Positions 31,934-40,698 of a DNA stretch of 47,029 nucleotides are shown here, in pieces. Every line of letters begins with the position of its first letter. Position 1 is the first letter of the stretch. A program made the position numbers and the translations under genes. Origin of the DNA: Fusobacterium sp. (GTDB lineage: Bacteria; Fusobacteriota; Fusobacteriia; Fusobacteriales; Fusobacteriaceae); contig NZ_JAUMYY010000011.1 of the NCBI RefSeq assembly GCF_030528405.1, positions 1-47,029 of the forward strand. Direction: 5' to 3'. The notes beneath the pieces were generated by a model. It was not told the origin of the DNA. It saw only the letters and a list, made by a program, of their open reading frames with translations, and did no database searches.

Positions 31934-32570
31934 TATTTTCCTCCAAATATTTTTCTGCTAAACTATTAGCCTCATTTATTTTCCCTTGAATATGTTCAGC
32001 TAATTTATCTATATCTTCATCTTCTCCTATCTTTATTTCCTCACCAATAAAAATACAAATTTTAGAAAAAGGTTTAGGCATTTCAAACTTATCCCAAGTC
32101 TTTTTAAATATCCATTTTTTTTCATAAGCAACTCCAAAAGTTACAAGTGGTATAGAACTCTTTTGTGCTAAATAAAGTAAGCCTTTTTTTGCCTTTTCTT
32201 TGGGTCCTTTTGGACCATCAAGAGGAGTTCCCATAGAATAGCCCTTCTTTAAATATTTCAAAAGACTTATTGTACTGGATACTGATTTTTTATCTGATGA
32301 GCCCCTAACTAATGTATAACCAAGTTTTTCAAGCGGAACACTTATTAGTTCTCCATCTTTTGTTGGGCTTGAAAGAGCAACCTTTTTTTCAAGACCTTTA
32401 AAAAATATGGAAGGTGTTGCAAGTTTATTATGCCAAAAAGCATATATATATGCTTTATTTGTGTCTATATTCGCCTTATTAACTACTCTTACTTTTAAAG
32501 TAAAAAATAAAAATTTTAGAATATAATAAAGGATTAACCCATAAAAACGATATTTTCTATTTTCTTCCAT
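31926..32570 (-). CDS. DUF374 / lysophospholipid-acyltransferase-like protein
   Basis: A 214-residue membrane-associated protein of the DUF374 family: an N-terminal hydrophobic segment (YGLILYYILKFLFFTLKVRV), AFWHNKLATP (H-x-x-x-x catalytic-like region, about 44-53), PTKDGELISVPLEKLGYTLVRGSS, and PLDGPKGPKEKAKKGLLYLAQKSSIPLV. The family resembles lipid A/lysophospholipid acyltransferases and is thought to transfer acyl groups to membrane lipids or lipid A. It overlaps metG by 8 nt, which is probably operon history, not function. Substrate unproven. Confidence 0.82.
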   Translation of the reverse strand: MEENRKYRFYGLILYYILKFLFFTLKVRVVNKANIDTNKAYIYAFWHNKLATPSIFFKGLEKKVALSSPTKDGELISVPLEKLGYTLVRGSSDKKSVSSTISLLKYLKKGYSMGTPLDGPKGPKEKAKKGLLYLAQKSSIPLVTFGVAYEKKWIFKKTWDKFEMPKPFSKICIFIGEEIKIGEDEDIDKLAEHIQGKINEANSLAEKYLEENNV

Positions 32571-32640
32571 TACATATACCTCTATGAGAATTATTTTTGT
32601 TCCTTGGCTGAATCATAAAATCCTTATAAATTTAATATTT

Positions 32641-32675
32641 ATATAAAAATACCCAAGAGAAAACATCTCTTGGGT
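32641..32675 (-). terminator. Terminator of ybaB
   Basis: Ten-bp perfect stem, ACCCAAGAGA (32651-32660) with TCTCTTGGGT (32666-32675), loop of five; on the minus strand it is followed by ATTTTTATAT. It separates ybaB from the acyltransferase-metG-galU operon. Confidence 0.9.
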
Positions 32676-32718
32676 TTAATTTTCTCAATCTATTTTTAAG
32701 ATTTAGAATTTCTTAAGA

Positions 32719-33072
32719 TTAAAATAGTCCTGGAATGTTTAGCCCACCTGTCACCTTAGACATTTCACTTTCAGCTAATTCATCCGCCTGTGTCATTGCA
32801 TCTTTTATTGCTGATAGTATAAGGTCCTCAAGCATTTCTTTGTCAGTTGCTGCCTCTTTAACTATCTCATCACTAAGTTTAACTTCAATTAGTTCTTTTT
32901 GTCCATTTACTCTAACACTTACTGCCCCTCCACCAACTGAAGATTTAACTTCTTTATTTTTTAATTCCTCTTGAATTTCTAACATTTGCTGTTGCATAGC
33001 TTGAGCTTGTTTTACTATATCAGCTTGGTTTGCATTTCCAGCAGGTCTTGAACCTTTTAACTTTCTAACCAT
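32719..33072 (-). CDS. ybaB: YbaB/EbfC nucleoid-associated protein
   Basis: Small dimeric DNA-binding protein of 117 residues. The family pattern is clear: QAQAMQQQMLEIQEELKNKEVKSSVGGGAVSVRVNGQKELIEVKLSDEIV, with the SVGGGAV turn, and a helical C-terminus (DLILSAIKDAMTQADELAESEMSKVTGGL) ending NIPGLF. GAGGAAG precedes the ATG. In many bacteria ybaB lies between dnaX and recR; here it stands alone, bounded by its own terminator. Confidence 0.94.
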   Translation of the reverse strand: MVRKLKGSRPAGNANQADIVKQAQAMQQQMLEIQEELKNKEVKSSVGGGAVSVRVNGQKELIEVKLSDEIVKEAATDKEMLEDLILSAIKDAMTQADELAESEMSKVTGGLNIPGLF

Positions 33073-33142
33073 TTCTTCCTCCTAAAAGTTTTTGTACCTT
33101 GTTTATTATACCTTTATTTTTTTAATATTTCAATAGTGTATT

Positions 33143-34879
33143 TTATTCTAATATTTCATAAGGCATATATAAAATTGGTTTATTATACATATTTTCATCA
33201 TATAACTTGTTTTTTATTAAATTTAGAGCATCTTTCTTTAGAAATCTTGAATATTTTTTATATAAATTTTTGACATCTAGTTTTTCTTCTAAAAACACTA
33301 CTTCAAAATCTTCATCTAACTGTAAGTCTGTAACCATAGAAAAAATGCTATCAGAAAGTCCTCCTACTTCATCAACAAGCCCTATTTGAACAGCTTCTCT
33401 CCCAGTCCATATTCTTCCCTCTGCTATTTTTTCTAATTTTTCTCTAGGTATTTTTCTTCCTTCCGCTACCTCATTTAAAAAATCATCATACACTTTTAAA
33501 TTAGATTTTAGAATTTTATTATATTTTTCTTCTGTCATTTGTTCTGAAGAATACAGATCTGCAAAATTTCCTTCACTTATCTTTTCATTATTAATTCCAA
33601 CTTTTTTTAAAAGTTCAGAAAAATTAGGTATTATACTGACAACACCTATTGAGCCTGTTATTGTATTCTCATCTGCAAATATTTTTGTAGCATTTGAAGA
33701 AATATAGTATCCTCCCGAAGCTGCAACAGTTCCCATGGAAACATAGATAGGTTTCTTTTTAATAAACTCTTTTATTCTATTATTAATTTTATCCGAGGTA
33801 AGAGCTGAACCTCCTGGAGAATCAATTCTTAAAACAACCCCCTTTACAGTTCCATCCTTCTCAAGTTTATCTAAATTTTTAATTATACTTGTAGAACCTA
33901 TAAACATATTATCAAAAATATCTTCATCATAATGAATTATTTCTCCTTCTAAAGCCAATACATATATTTTATTGTTACTTCTAGGATAACTATATACAGA
34001 ATAATTTTTAGCATATTCACCTAGACTAACTATCCTCTCTTCACCTATATTTCTTAAAAGCTCATCCCAATAAATATATCCATTAATTATTTTTTTATCA
34101 AACAGATCCTGTGAAGAAGCTGCAACCAGTTCTCCTTCTTTTATTATTTTATCTAAACTTTCCCTATTATATTTTAAATTCTCACTCACTACATCCAGAA
34201 AATGCTGATAATTTTCATTCAATATTCTTGTTGTATCCTCTCTGTTCTCCTTTGACATCTGTGAACTAGCTAAATCTTCGCCATAGCTTTTATAGTCTCC
34301 CGTGTTAACTATATTGACCTTTAGCCCTAATTTGTCTAGAAGATTTTTTTTGTAAAAACTCTCCTTAAAATATGGAAAAATATTGACAACTGTTGAATGA
34401 GTTTTAGGCATATAGATTTTATCCACAAAACTAGCAATATATAGATTTTTTCTATTAACATCCTCCATATATGCTATAGTATCTATATTCTTATTTTCTT
34501 TTATCTCTGCTAATTCCTTTCCTAATTCTTCTAACTGAGCATAGCTTAAACTTACACCATTTAACTTCAATACAATACCTTTTACATTGTCATTAAAATT
34601 TATATCCATAACATTTTTTATTAAAGAATAAAAATTTATACTCTCTTCTTCAAAAATATGTTTACCATGCCCCTTTTCCCTAATTTTTTCTCCTAAATCT
34701 ATAGTTACATAAATATCCTTTTTTATTTTAGGTCTTTCTTCTTTTTCAAGAATAGCTACGAAAATTATTATTATAAAAAAAAGAAATAAGGCAAATTTTA
34801 TAAAAAAAGAAAATATTTCTTTAACTATAAATAAAATAATACTTTTTAAAAAATTAAAAAACCATTTTAAAATTTTCAT
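33143..34879 (-). CDS. sppA: Signal peptide peptidase SppA, 67K type
   Basis: Membrane-bound serine protease that digests cleaved signal peptides. The 578-residue protein is the long, tandem-domain form: an N-terminal anchor (about 24-44) and two ClpP-fold halves. The catalytic lysine is K197 in NTGDYKSYGEDLASSQMSKENR and the nucleophile S388 in VSMGTVAASGGYYISSNAT, giving the Ser-Lys dyad split between halves as in E. coli SppA. RIDSPGGSAL (351-360) is the oxyanion strand. ATG with AAGGAGG upstream. Confidence 0.95.
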   Translation of the reverse strand: MKILKWFFNFLKSIILFIVKEIFSFFIKFALFLFFIIIIFVAILEKEERPKIKKDIYVTIDLGEKIREKGHGKHIFEEESINFYSLIKNVMDINFNDNVKGIVLKLNGVSLSYAQLEELGKELAEIKENKNIDTIAYMEDVNRKNLYIASFVDKIYMPKTHSTVVNIFPYFKESFYKKNLLDKLGLKVNIVNTGDYKSYGEDLASSQMSKENREDTTRILNENYQHFLDVVSENLKYNRESLDKIIKEGELVAASSQDLFDKKIINGYIYWDELLRNIGEERIVSLGEYAKNYSVYSYPRSNNKIYVLALEGEIIHYDEDIFDNMFIGSTSIIKNLDKLEKDGTVKGVVLRIDSPGGSALTSDKINNRIKEFIKKKPIYVSMGTVAASGGYYISSNATKIFADENTITGSIGVVSIIPNFSELLKKVGINNEKISEGNFADLYSSEQMTEEKYNKILKSNLKVYDDFLNEVAEGRKIPREKLEKIAEGRIWTGREAVQIGLVDEVGGLSDSIFSMVTDLQLDEDFEVVFLEEKLDVKNLYKKYSRFLKKDALNLIKNKLYDENMYNKPILYMPYEILE

Positions 34880-35004
34880 TTTTCCTCCTTGTATTTTTAT
34901 ACCTATATTTTATATCATTTCTTATTTAGATTCAAATATTAAATTTTTTATTAAGTTTCAATTTGTGATGTTTAAAATTTTTCTTGTTTTTCATTAAATT
35001 TTAC

Positions 35005-35033
35005 TTGATTTTTTATAAGTTTTATATTATTAT
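35005..35033 (+). promoter_or_regulatory. Promoter of abgT
   Basis: TTGATT (35005-35010) and TATTAT (35028-35033) are 17 bp apart on the plus strand, about 65 nt upstream of the abgT ATG. Confidence 0.65.
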
Positions 35034-35064
35034 GATATTATCAAAAATGTTTTTATAAAAAACA

Positions 35065-35081
35065 CTACATTTAAAATGTAG
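35065..35081. promoter_or_regulatory. Palindrome in the abgT leader
   Basis: Eight-base arms CTACATTT and AAATGTAG surround one base. It lies downstream of the abgT -10 and upstream of the TAGGAGG ribosome binding site. The near-zero spacer favours a protein operator over an RNA hairpin; no T-run follows. Confidence 0.5.
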
Positions 35082-35101
35082 ACAAAAAAATAGGAGGTAT
35101 T

Positions 35102-36637
35102 ATGGTTAAAGAAAAGAAAAGTTTTTTAGAAAAATTTCTTGATTTTGTTGAGAAGGGTGGTAACAAACTTCCACATCCATTCACATTATTTTGGATTCTG
35201 TGTTTAATTATTGCTATTATTTCTGCTATTGCTGCTGCTGGAGGGACATCTGTTACTTACACTGCACTAGATAGAAAAACAATGGAAATTAAGGAAACAA
35301 CTCTTGCAATAAAATCTTTATTAAATCCTGAGGGAATTAGATACATATTCTCTTCAATGGTTGGTAATTTTACAGGATTTGCTCCATTAGGAACTGTTCT
35401 TGTTGCCATAATAGGTATAGGAGTTTGTGAAAAAACAGGACTTATGGGAGCTGTTATGAGAAAAGTTGTTTTAGCTACTCCAAAAAGAGCTTTAACAGCT
35501 ATGGTAGTTTTTGCTGGTGTTATGTCTAATATAGCTTCTGATGCTGGTTATGTTATTTTAATACCTTTAGGAGCTTTAATTTTCTTATCATTTGGAAGAC
35601 ATCCTCTAGCAGGTCTTGCTGCTGCGTTTGCTGGTGTTTCTGGCGGTTTTTCTGCAAACCTATTACTTGGAACTCTTGATCCACTTTTATCTGGAATTAC
35701 AACTGAGGCTGCTAGACTATTAAGACCTGATTATTTCGTTAATCCTGCATCTAACTATTATTTCATGGTTGCTTCTACTTTCTTATTAACTCTTCTAGGA
35801 ACTTATATAACTGATAAAATTATTGAGCCTAGATTGGGAGAATATAAAGGTGATGAAGTTGCAAACACTCATGAACTTAGTGATGTTGAGAAAAAAGGGT
35901 TAAGATATGCTGGTATCACTGTTATTTTATTTATAGCTCTTATGGCTTTCTTAACTTTGCCTGAAAATGCTGTTTTAAGAACTAGTGGAACATTAAAAGA
36001 ATGGACTTCTAAAGGTCTGGTTCCAACTCTTATGATGTTTTTCTTATTCCCTGGTATAGTTTATGGGCTTACTACAAAAACTATAAAATCTGACAAAGAT
36101 ATAGCTGGAATGATGGGAACATCTCTTGCAACTATGGGAGGTTACTTAGCTCTTGTATTTGCTGCAGCTCAATTTGTTGCTTATTTTAACTATACTCACC
36201 TTGGAACATTTATTGCAGTAAAAGGTGCTGATTTCTTAGAAAGTATAGGTCTTACTGGTGTACCATTAATTGTTTTATTTGTTTTAGTTTCTGCTTTCAT
36301 AAATTTATTTATGGGTTCTGCATCAGCTAAATGGGCTATTATGGCTCCTGTTTTTGTTCCTATGTTAATGAGATTAGGATATTCACCTGAATTTACTCAA
36401 TTAGCATATAGAGTTGGAGATTCTACTACTAATATAATTACTCCACTTATGAGTTATTTTGCAATGATAGTTGCATTTACACAAAAGTATGATAAAAATG
36501 CTGGTATAGGTACTTTAATTTCTCTAATGTTACCTTACTCTATTTGTTTCTTAATTGGATGGATTATATTCTTGGTTATCTGGTTCTTAACAGGATTACC
36601 TCTAGGAATAGACGGAGTAATTCCATTTGTTTTATAA
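35102..36637 (+). CDS. abgT: AbgT-family transporter (p-aminobenzoyl-glutamate type)
   Basis: Polytopic inner-membrane transporter of 511 residues with about 11-12 hydrophobic segments. It begins with a basic cytoplasmic tail, then GNKLPHPFTLFWILCLIIAIISAIAAAGG, the family signature. SNIASDAGYVILIPLGALIF, FAGVSGGFSANLLLG and GDSTTNIITPLMSYFAMIVAF correspond to the conserved helical hairpins. Family members import p-aminobenzoyl-glutamate or, in some, export sulfonamides; no AbgA/AbgB hydrolase gene is adjacent, so the cargo is unsure. Strong AGGAGG site; monocistronic, bounded by a terminator. Confidence 0.93.
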   Translation: MVKEKKSFLEKFLDFVEKGGNKLPHPFTLFWILCLIIAIISAIAAAGGTSVTYTALDRKTMEIKETTLAIKSLLNPEGIRYIFSSMVGNFTGFAPLGTVLVAIIGIGVCEKTGLMGAVMRKVVLATPKRALTAMVVFAGVMSNIASDAGYVILIPLGALIFLSFGRHPLAGLAAAFAGVSGGFSANLLLGTLDPLLSGITTEAARLLRPDYFVNPASNYYFMVASTFLLTLLGTYITDKIIEPRLGEYKGDEVANTHELSDVEKKGLRYAGITVILFIALMAFLTLPENAVLRTSGTLKEWTSKGLVPTLMMFFLFPGIVYGLTTKTIKSDKDIAGMMGTSLATMGGYLALVFAAAQFVAYFNYTHLGTFIAVKGADFLESIGLTGVPLIVLFVLVSAFINLFMGSASAKWAIMAPVFVPMLMRLGYSPEFTQLAYRVGDSTTNIITPLMSYFAMIVAFTQKYDKNAGIGTLISLMLPYSICFLIGWIIFLVIWFLTGLPLGIDGVIPFVL

Positions 36638-36657
36638 ATTTAAATAATCTACAAACT

Positions 36658-36687
36658 AAAAAGGGCATAGTTTACAGTGCCCTTTTT
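36658..36687. terminator. Bidirectional terminator between abgT and metK
   Basis: GGGCA (36663-36667) pairs with TGCCC (36678-36682), flanked by an A-run on the left and T-run on the right, so it can end transcription of both convergent genes. Confidence 0.85.
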
Positions 36688-36708
36688 AATATTAATTCTA
36701 TATATTCT

Positions 36709-37860
36709 TTACTTCAAGCAATATTTTCTTAACTCTTCCGTCCTATTACATCTTTCCCAAGGAATATCTATATCCGTTCTTCCTATATGACCAAATGCAG
36801 CTAAATCTTGATATCTAAATTTTCCATCTCTCAGCTCTAAAGCTTTTTCTATACCTCTTGGAGATAAATCAAAAATATTGTTTACTGCTTCTGCCAATAA
36901 ATTTTCATTTACTTTTGCTGTACCAAAAGTTTCTACCTTTATAGATACAGGATGAGTTATACCTATGGCATATGAAAGTTGAATTTCACATTTATCAGCT
37001 AAGTCTGCCGCGACAATATTTTTTGCTACCCATCTAGCAGCATATGCTGCTGATCTATCAACTTTAGATGGATCCTTTCCTGAAAATGCTCCACCACCAT
37101 GTCTAAAATATCCTCCATAAGTATCTACAATTATCTTTCTCCCCGTCAGACCTGTATCACCATGTGGACCTCCTATGACAAATCTTCCTGTTGGATTTAT
37201 ATAATATTTTATACTTTCATTTTTTAAATTATATTTTTCTAAAATAGGATTCACAACTTTTGTTATAACAGTATCTCTTATAATATCATTTGTAACATCT
37301 TCATCATGCTGTACTGAAACCACTATTGAATCTACATGATCAATTTTTCCATTTTTATCATAGGCTAGTGTAACTTGAGATTTTGCGTCAGGTCTTGCCC
37401 AAGATATTTCTTTTTGCTTGGAAAGTTTAGTAAGCCTTACAAGAATCTCTCTTGCTAAAACTAAAGCAAGTGGCATAAGTTCTTCTGTTTCTTTAACTGC
37501 CCCTCCAAACATTATACCTTGATCGCCCGCACCTCCAATATCTACTCCCATAGCTATATCTGGTGATTGAGAATGTATTGTATTTAAAACACCACAATTT
37601 GAATCAAAACCCATTCCAGGTCTATAACCTATTTCATCTATTTTATCCCTAACAATTTCTTGTACATCTATGTAAGTAGAAGTTGTTATTTCTCCACCTA
37701 TGACAACTAATCCAGTTGTACAAAAAACTTCACATGCAACTCTTGAATTTGGATCATCTCTTAAACAAGCATCTAAAATAGCATCAGAAATTTGATCTGA
37801 AACTTTATCTGGATGCCCTGGTGAAACAAACTCAGATGTAAAATATGTAAATTCTTTCAT
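36709..37860 (-). CDS. metK: S-adenosylmethionine synthetase
   Basis: Makes SAM from methionine and ATP. The 383-residue protein has all three family blocks: [24 protein letters not shown] (start; catalytic histidine in GHPDK), the [13 protein letters not shown]-type ATP loop (here [13 protein letters not shown]), and [23 protein letters not shown]. The ATG at 37860 follows GGGAGGAAAG; the TTG 12 nt upstream is inside that site. The gene is preceded by a SAM-I riboswitch with terminator, so it should be shut off when SAM is plentiful. Confidence 0.97.
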   Translation of the reverse strand: MKEFTYFTSEFVSPGHPDKVSDQISDAILDACLRDDPNSRVACEVFCTTGLVVIGGEITTSTYIDVQEIVRDKIDEIGYRPGMGFDSNCGVLNTIHSQSPDIAMGVDIGGAGDQGIMFGGAVKETEELMPLALVLAREILVRLTKLSKQKEISWARPDAKSQVTLAYDKNGKIDHVDSIVVSVQHDEDVTNDIIRDTVITKVVNPILEKYNLKNESIKYYINPTGRFVIGGPHGDTGLTGRKIIVDTYGGYFRHGGGAFSGKDPSKVDRSAAYAARWVAKNIVAADLADKCEIQLSYAIGITHPVSIKVETFGTAKVNENLLAEAVNNIFDLSPRGIEKALELRDGKFRYQDLAAFGHIGRTDIDIPWERCNRTEELRKYCLK

Positions 37861-37884
37861 CTTTCCTCCCAAATTTTAAAAATT

Positions 37885-37917
37885 CAAAAAAAATCCCTTT
37901 CTGATAAACAGAAAGGG
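37885..37917 (-). terminator. Riboswitch expression-platform terminator of metK
   Basis: On the minus strand CCCTTTCTG pairs with CAGAAAGGG (37895-37917) followed by T8 (37886-37893). It sits between the SAM-I aptamer and the metK ribosome binding site, as expected for SAM-induced termination. Confidence 0.92.
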
Positions 37918-37930
37918 AAAAGTTTTTGTT

Positions 37931-38015
37931 CCATATCCATCTATCAGGACTTAGCACCACACAATAGCAGGTTGCTGAGATATCATTGGGCCTGTCCCTC
38001 CATCTCTCTTTATGG
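37931..38015 (-). ncRNA. SAM-I (S-box) riboswitch aptamer
   Basis: Read on the minus strand, the segment carries the S-box consensus landmarks in order: AGAGAGATGGAGGGAC, GGCCC, ATGATATCTCAGCAACC, GGTGCTAAGTCC. P1 can form from CCATA (38011-38015) and TATGG (37931-37935). The kink-turn and SAM-binding core motifs are intact. It controls metK through the terminator just downstream. Confidence 0.95.
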
Positions 38016-38022
38016 CTTGTAT

Positions 38023-38051
38023 ATGTTAACATTTTTTTTTCTATTTGTCAA
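38023..38051 (-). promoter_or_regulatory. Promoter of the metK riboswitch transcript
   Basis: TTGACA (38046-38051) and TAACAT (38023-38028), 17 bp apart on the minus strand; transcription would start a few bases before the aptamer P1 stem. Confidence 0.75.
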
Positions 38052-38062
38052 TGAAGATAATT

Positions 38063-38401
38063 TTAAACCATTGTTCCTAATTTTTCTCCACCTATTAGAT
38101 GAAAATGAAGGTGAAAAACTGTTTGCCCTCCATATTCATTACAATTAGAAACAACTCTATAACCATTTTTATCTAAATTGAATTTTTTAGCAAGTTTTCC
38201 AATAACCAAATATATTTTTCCTATAAGATTTGCATCTTCTTCTTTAATATCATTCATTGTTGGAATTTCTTTTTTAGGAACTACTAAAATATGCGTTGGT
38301 GCCACTGGAGCAATATCTTTAAAAGCTATTACTTCATCATCCTCATAAACTATATCCGCAAGTATTTCTTTATTTATTATTTTTGTAAAAATTGTAGCCA
38401 T
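38063..38401 (-). CDS. HIT-family nucleotide phosphoramidase (HinT-like)
   Basis: A 112-residue histidine-triad protein: TIFTKIINKEILADIVYEDDEVIAFKDIAPVAPTHILVVPKKEI at the start and the triad HLHFHLIGG (97-105) near the end. This size and start are the HinT group, which hydrolyse aminoacyl-AMP and AMP-lysine type compounds. It is last in the slyD-rpiB-HIT run, 21 nt after rpiB. Confidence 0.93.
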   Translation of the reverse strand: MATIFTKIINKEILADIVYEDDEVIAFKDIAPVAPTHILVVPKKEIPTMNDIKEEDANLIGKIYLVIGKLAKKFNLDKNGYRVVSNCNEYGGQTVFHLHFHLIGGEKLGTMV

Positions 38402-38422
38402 AATTATCTCCTTCTATAGTTT

Positions 38423-38866
38423 TTAAAACAAATCACATCCCTCTATTGCTTCAACTCTTCTTATATGTCTTCCTCCTTCAAAAGCAGTTTTTAAAAACTC
38501 ATCCACTATATCAAGGGCTAAAACATCTCCAGTGATTCTTGCTCCTAATGCTAAAATATTGGCATCATTATGCTGTCTTGTCAATCTTGCCATAGTTGTA
38601 TTAGTGCAAAGAGCTGCTCTTACTCCACTTATTTTATTTGCAGCAATAGATATTCCTATACCAGTTCCACATATAAGTATGCCAAAATCAACTTCTTTTT
38701 CTACAACTGACCTAGCTACCATATGTCCGTACTTAGGATAATCAACACTATCTGTGTTATAAGTTCCCATATCTAAAACCTTAATATCCTCATTTTCTGA
38801 TAAATGTTTTTTTATTTTTTCTTTTAATTCATATCCACCGTGGTCTGCACCTAAAGCTATTTTCAT
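38423..38866 (-). CDS. rpiB: Ribose-5-phosphate isomerase B
   Basis: Interconverts ribose-5-phosphate and ribulose-5-phosphate. The 147-residue protein has GADHGGYELK (6-15), DYPKYGHMVARSV, the active-site loop ICGTGIGISIAANK with C66, and NTTMARLTRQHNDANILALGAR. Four nt separate it from slyD. The alternative in this family, galactose-6-phosphate isomerase LacA/LacB, occurs in pairs within lac operons, which is not the case here. Confidence 0.94.
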   Translation of the reverse strand: MKIALGADHGGYELKEKIKKHLSENEDIKVLDMGTYNTDSVDYPKYGHMVARSVVEKEVDFGILICGTGIGISIAANKISGVRAALCTNTTMARLTRQHNDANILALGARITGDVLALDIVDEFLKTAFEGGRHIRRVEAIEGCDLF

Positions 38867-38869
38867 AAT

Positions 38870-39469
38870 CTACTCCTTATCATGTTTATGGCAACAACAG
38901 TTTCCATCTCCATGCTTATGTTCGTGTCCATCTTTATGATTATGCCCATTGCAACATCCTTCATGTTCGTATTCTTCTATCTCCTCTTCTCCAAAACCTT
39001 CCAGATAGACAGCTCTATCTTCTAATTCATCTTCAGTAGCTTCTCTCACCCCTACAACTTGAATTTCAAACATCAAATCTCTTCCACAAAATGGATGGTT
39101 TGAATCTGCAAAAACTTTATCTTCATCAATTTCAGTAATCACAGACATCATTTCTCTTCCATCTTCTAATTCAACAATAAATTCCATTCCCTCATAGATA
39201 TCATCAAACTCTTCAAAGTCTTTTCGTGTCAACTCTTCAACTAAATCTTCGTCATAAGGACCGTAAGCTTCTTCCATAGGAATTTCTATATTTACCTTAT
39301 ATCCTTCTGACTTTCCATCCAACGCTGCTTCAATTTTAGGTAAAAATTGCCCAAAACCTTGTATGTAAAAATAAGGTCCTAAATCATACGTATCTTCTAA
39401 AAGCTCTTTAGTTTTTGCATCATAAACTTTATACTCCAAACTTACAACTTTATTTTCACCAATTTTCAT
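38870..39469 (-). CDS. slyD: SlyD-like FKBP prolyl isomerase with metal-binding tail
   Basis: Peptidyl-prolyl isomerase and chaperone of 199 residues. The FKBP domain (VSLEYKVYDAKTKELLEDT, FLPKIEAALDGKSEGYKVNIEIPMEEAYGPYDEDLVEE) contains the inserted flap (about 70-125) typical of SlyD. The last ~33 residues are a Cys/His-rich tail (EGCCNGHNHKDGHEHKHGDG, then CCCHKHDKE) resembling the nickel-binding tail of E. coli SlyD. This suggests a role in nickel or zinc handling; no hydrogenase genes are in the window. Confidence 0.92.
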   Translation of the reverse strand: MKIGENKVVSLEYKVYDAKTKELLEDTYDLGPYFYIQGFGQFLPKIEAALDGKSEGYKVNIEIPMEEAYGPYDEDLVEELTRKDFEEFDDIYEGMEFIVELEDGREMMSVITEIDEDKVFADSNHPFCGRDLMFEIQVVGVREATEDELEDRAVYLEGFGEEEIEEYEHEGCCNGHNHKDGHEHKHGDGNCCCHKHDKE

Positions 39470-39545
39470 AATAATATCACCTCTTAAATTTTTTTATACT
39501 AAAAGAATACCATATATTTCGTAAAAATAGAATACTTAACTTTTT

Positions 39546-40139
39546 TTATTTTAAAAACATATTTTTTTTGACATGATTTACATTTCCTATATCTGTTAAA
39601 ATTTCCAATAATTTCAATGCCATATCTATAGAATTTCCAGGACCAGAACAAGTAAATAATTTATCATCCTGGCATATTTCTACATCTATTGGAAAGACTT
39701 CATAGTCTTTTAATTGATTAAAATATCTTTTATTATCTAATAAGTATGTTGTAAGTTTTTTATTCTTTATATATTCTGTGGATATGAGATTTAAAACTCC
39801 ACTACATATTGCAAAAATATATTTTCCGTTAACTGAAAAATGTTCTACCAGTTTTTTAAAATAAATATTATTTTTATCTTTAAAAAAGTTGTATTTTCCA
39901 AATCCACCTGGTATAACCAAAACATCATATTCAAAAAAATTTTCTATATTTCCTTCTCCTACAACTTTATTTACTTTTAACTCTCCCCCCCAACTACATC
40001 CTATGCTTTCTTTATAAGAAACTGTTTCTAAAATTATATCTTTTGTTCCAACAATACTATTCCAACCAAAAATATCTGTAAAAGTTGCTACTTCAAACAA
40101 TTCTACTCCTTCAAATAAAAATAAAAGTATTTTTTTCAT
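39546..40139 (-). CDS. DJ-1/PfpI-family protein
   Basis: A 197-residue class I glutamine-amidotransferase-like protein: ILLFLFEGVELFEVATFTDIFG at the start, VLVIPGGFGKYNFF, the nucleophile elbow FAICSGVLNL with C112, and a TCSGPGNSIDMALKLLEIL end. The family includes ThiJ/DJ-1 proteins, glyoxalase-III-like and transcription-factor sensor domains; the substrate here is unknown. An extended -10 (TGATATAAT, 40166-40171 on the minus strand) lies about 30 nt upstream of the ATG. Confidence 0.88.
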   Translation of the reverse strand: MKKILLFLFEGVELFEVATFTDIFGWNSIVGTKDIILETVSYKESIGCSWGGELKVNKVVGEGNIENFFEYDVLVIPGGFGKYNFFKDKNNIYFKKLVEHFSVNGKYIFAICSGVLNLISTEYIKNKKLTTYLLDNKRYFNQLKDYEVFPIDVEICQDDKLFTCSGPGNSIDMALKLLEILTDIGNVNHVKKNMFLK

Positions 40140-40191
40140 AATTTCTCCTAAGTGATTTTTTTTAAATTATATCATTTCTTTTAATTTTTAT

Positions 40192-40220
40192 TTTACAATT
40201 TCTTTTCTTATTTGTATAAT
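40192..40220 (+). promoter_or_regulatory. Promoter of the small conserved gene before rpsT
   Basis: TTTACA (40192-40197) and TATAAT (40215-40220) are 17 bp apart on the plus strand, 40 nt upstream of the likely GTG start. Confidence 0.72.
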
Positions 40221-40259
40221 TAATTGTAGTTAAATTTTAATTAATTGGAGAGTGATATT

Positions 40260-40547
40260 GTGAGAGCTGATGTAAGAGATGCTATAAATGTTATTAACAG
40301 ATATATACAAGAGATTAGATATATAGATGTTAGTGACAATACTGATAATGTAGTAGGTAGAATTTTAGCTAATAAAGAGGAAGATTTCATTGCTGAAGTC
40401 TTTGAGCATATGAATCTTATTATGAAAGAAATTTCTAAAGTTCATAATGAGGGTAAAGATAATCAATATACAGAAAGATATTTTTATCTATCTAATAAAA
40501 TTTATACAAATATGAATGAATTTAAAAAAGATTTTCTTATTCCTTAA
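40260..40547 (+). CDS. Small conserved protein of unknown function
   Basis: A 95-residue soluble, probably all-helical protein that I do not recognise: MRADVRDAINVINRYIQEIRYIDVSDNTDNVVGRIL, then EEDFIAEVFEHMNLIMKEISKVH. I chose GTG 40260, with GGAGAGTGAT upstream; a TTG at 40245 in the same frame overlaps that site. Four-helix-bundle regulators and anti-sigma-like proteins have comparable size, but nothing specific can be claimed. It is unlinked to rpsT, which has its own promoter. Confidence 0.72.
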   Translation: MRADVRDAINVINRYIQEIRYIDVSDNTDNVVGRILANKEEDFIAEVFEHMNLIMKEISKVHNEGKDNQYTERYFYLSNKIYTNMNEFKKDFLIP

Positions 40548-40558
40548 TTTATTTTCTA

Positions 40559-40586
40559 TTGATTTTCATAAAATAAGTGATATAAT
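40559..40586 (+). promoter_or_regulatory. Promoter of rpsT
   Basis: TTGATT (40559-40564) and TATAAT (40581-40586) with a 16-bp spacer; the -35 begins 12 nt after the upstream stop codon. A leader of about 105 nt follows, with several A+T-rich inverted repeats (for example TTAATTAATA/TATTAATTA-type pairing around 40626-40645), where ribosomal-protein autoregulation might act. Confidence 0.78.
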
Positions 40587-40698
40587 ATATACGGTCCATT
40601 GTAAAATATGTGTCTTTTTGTAGCTTAATTAATATTTATTAATTATGATATCTTATTTAGTTAATTACATAAATGTAAAATTTGTTGGAGGTTTTTAA

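Noticed and set aside
37832-38032. 66-codon minus-strand open frame covering the metK leader
   Set aside because: It is a reading of the SAM-I riboswitch and terminator; the RNA motifs explain the sequence.
40587-40698. rpsT leader examined for a tRNA or small RNA gene
   Set aside because: No cloverleaf or conserved tRNA boxes; only short A+T inverted repeats that would be unstable.
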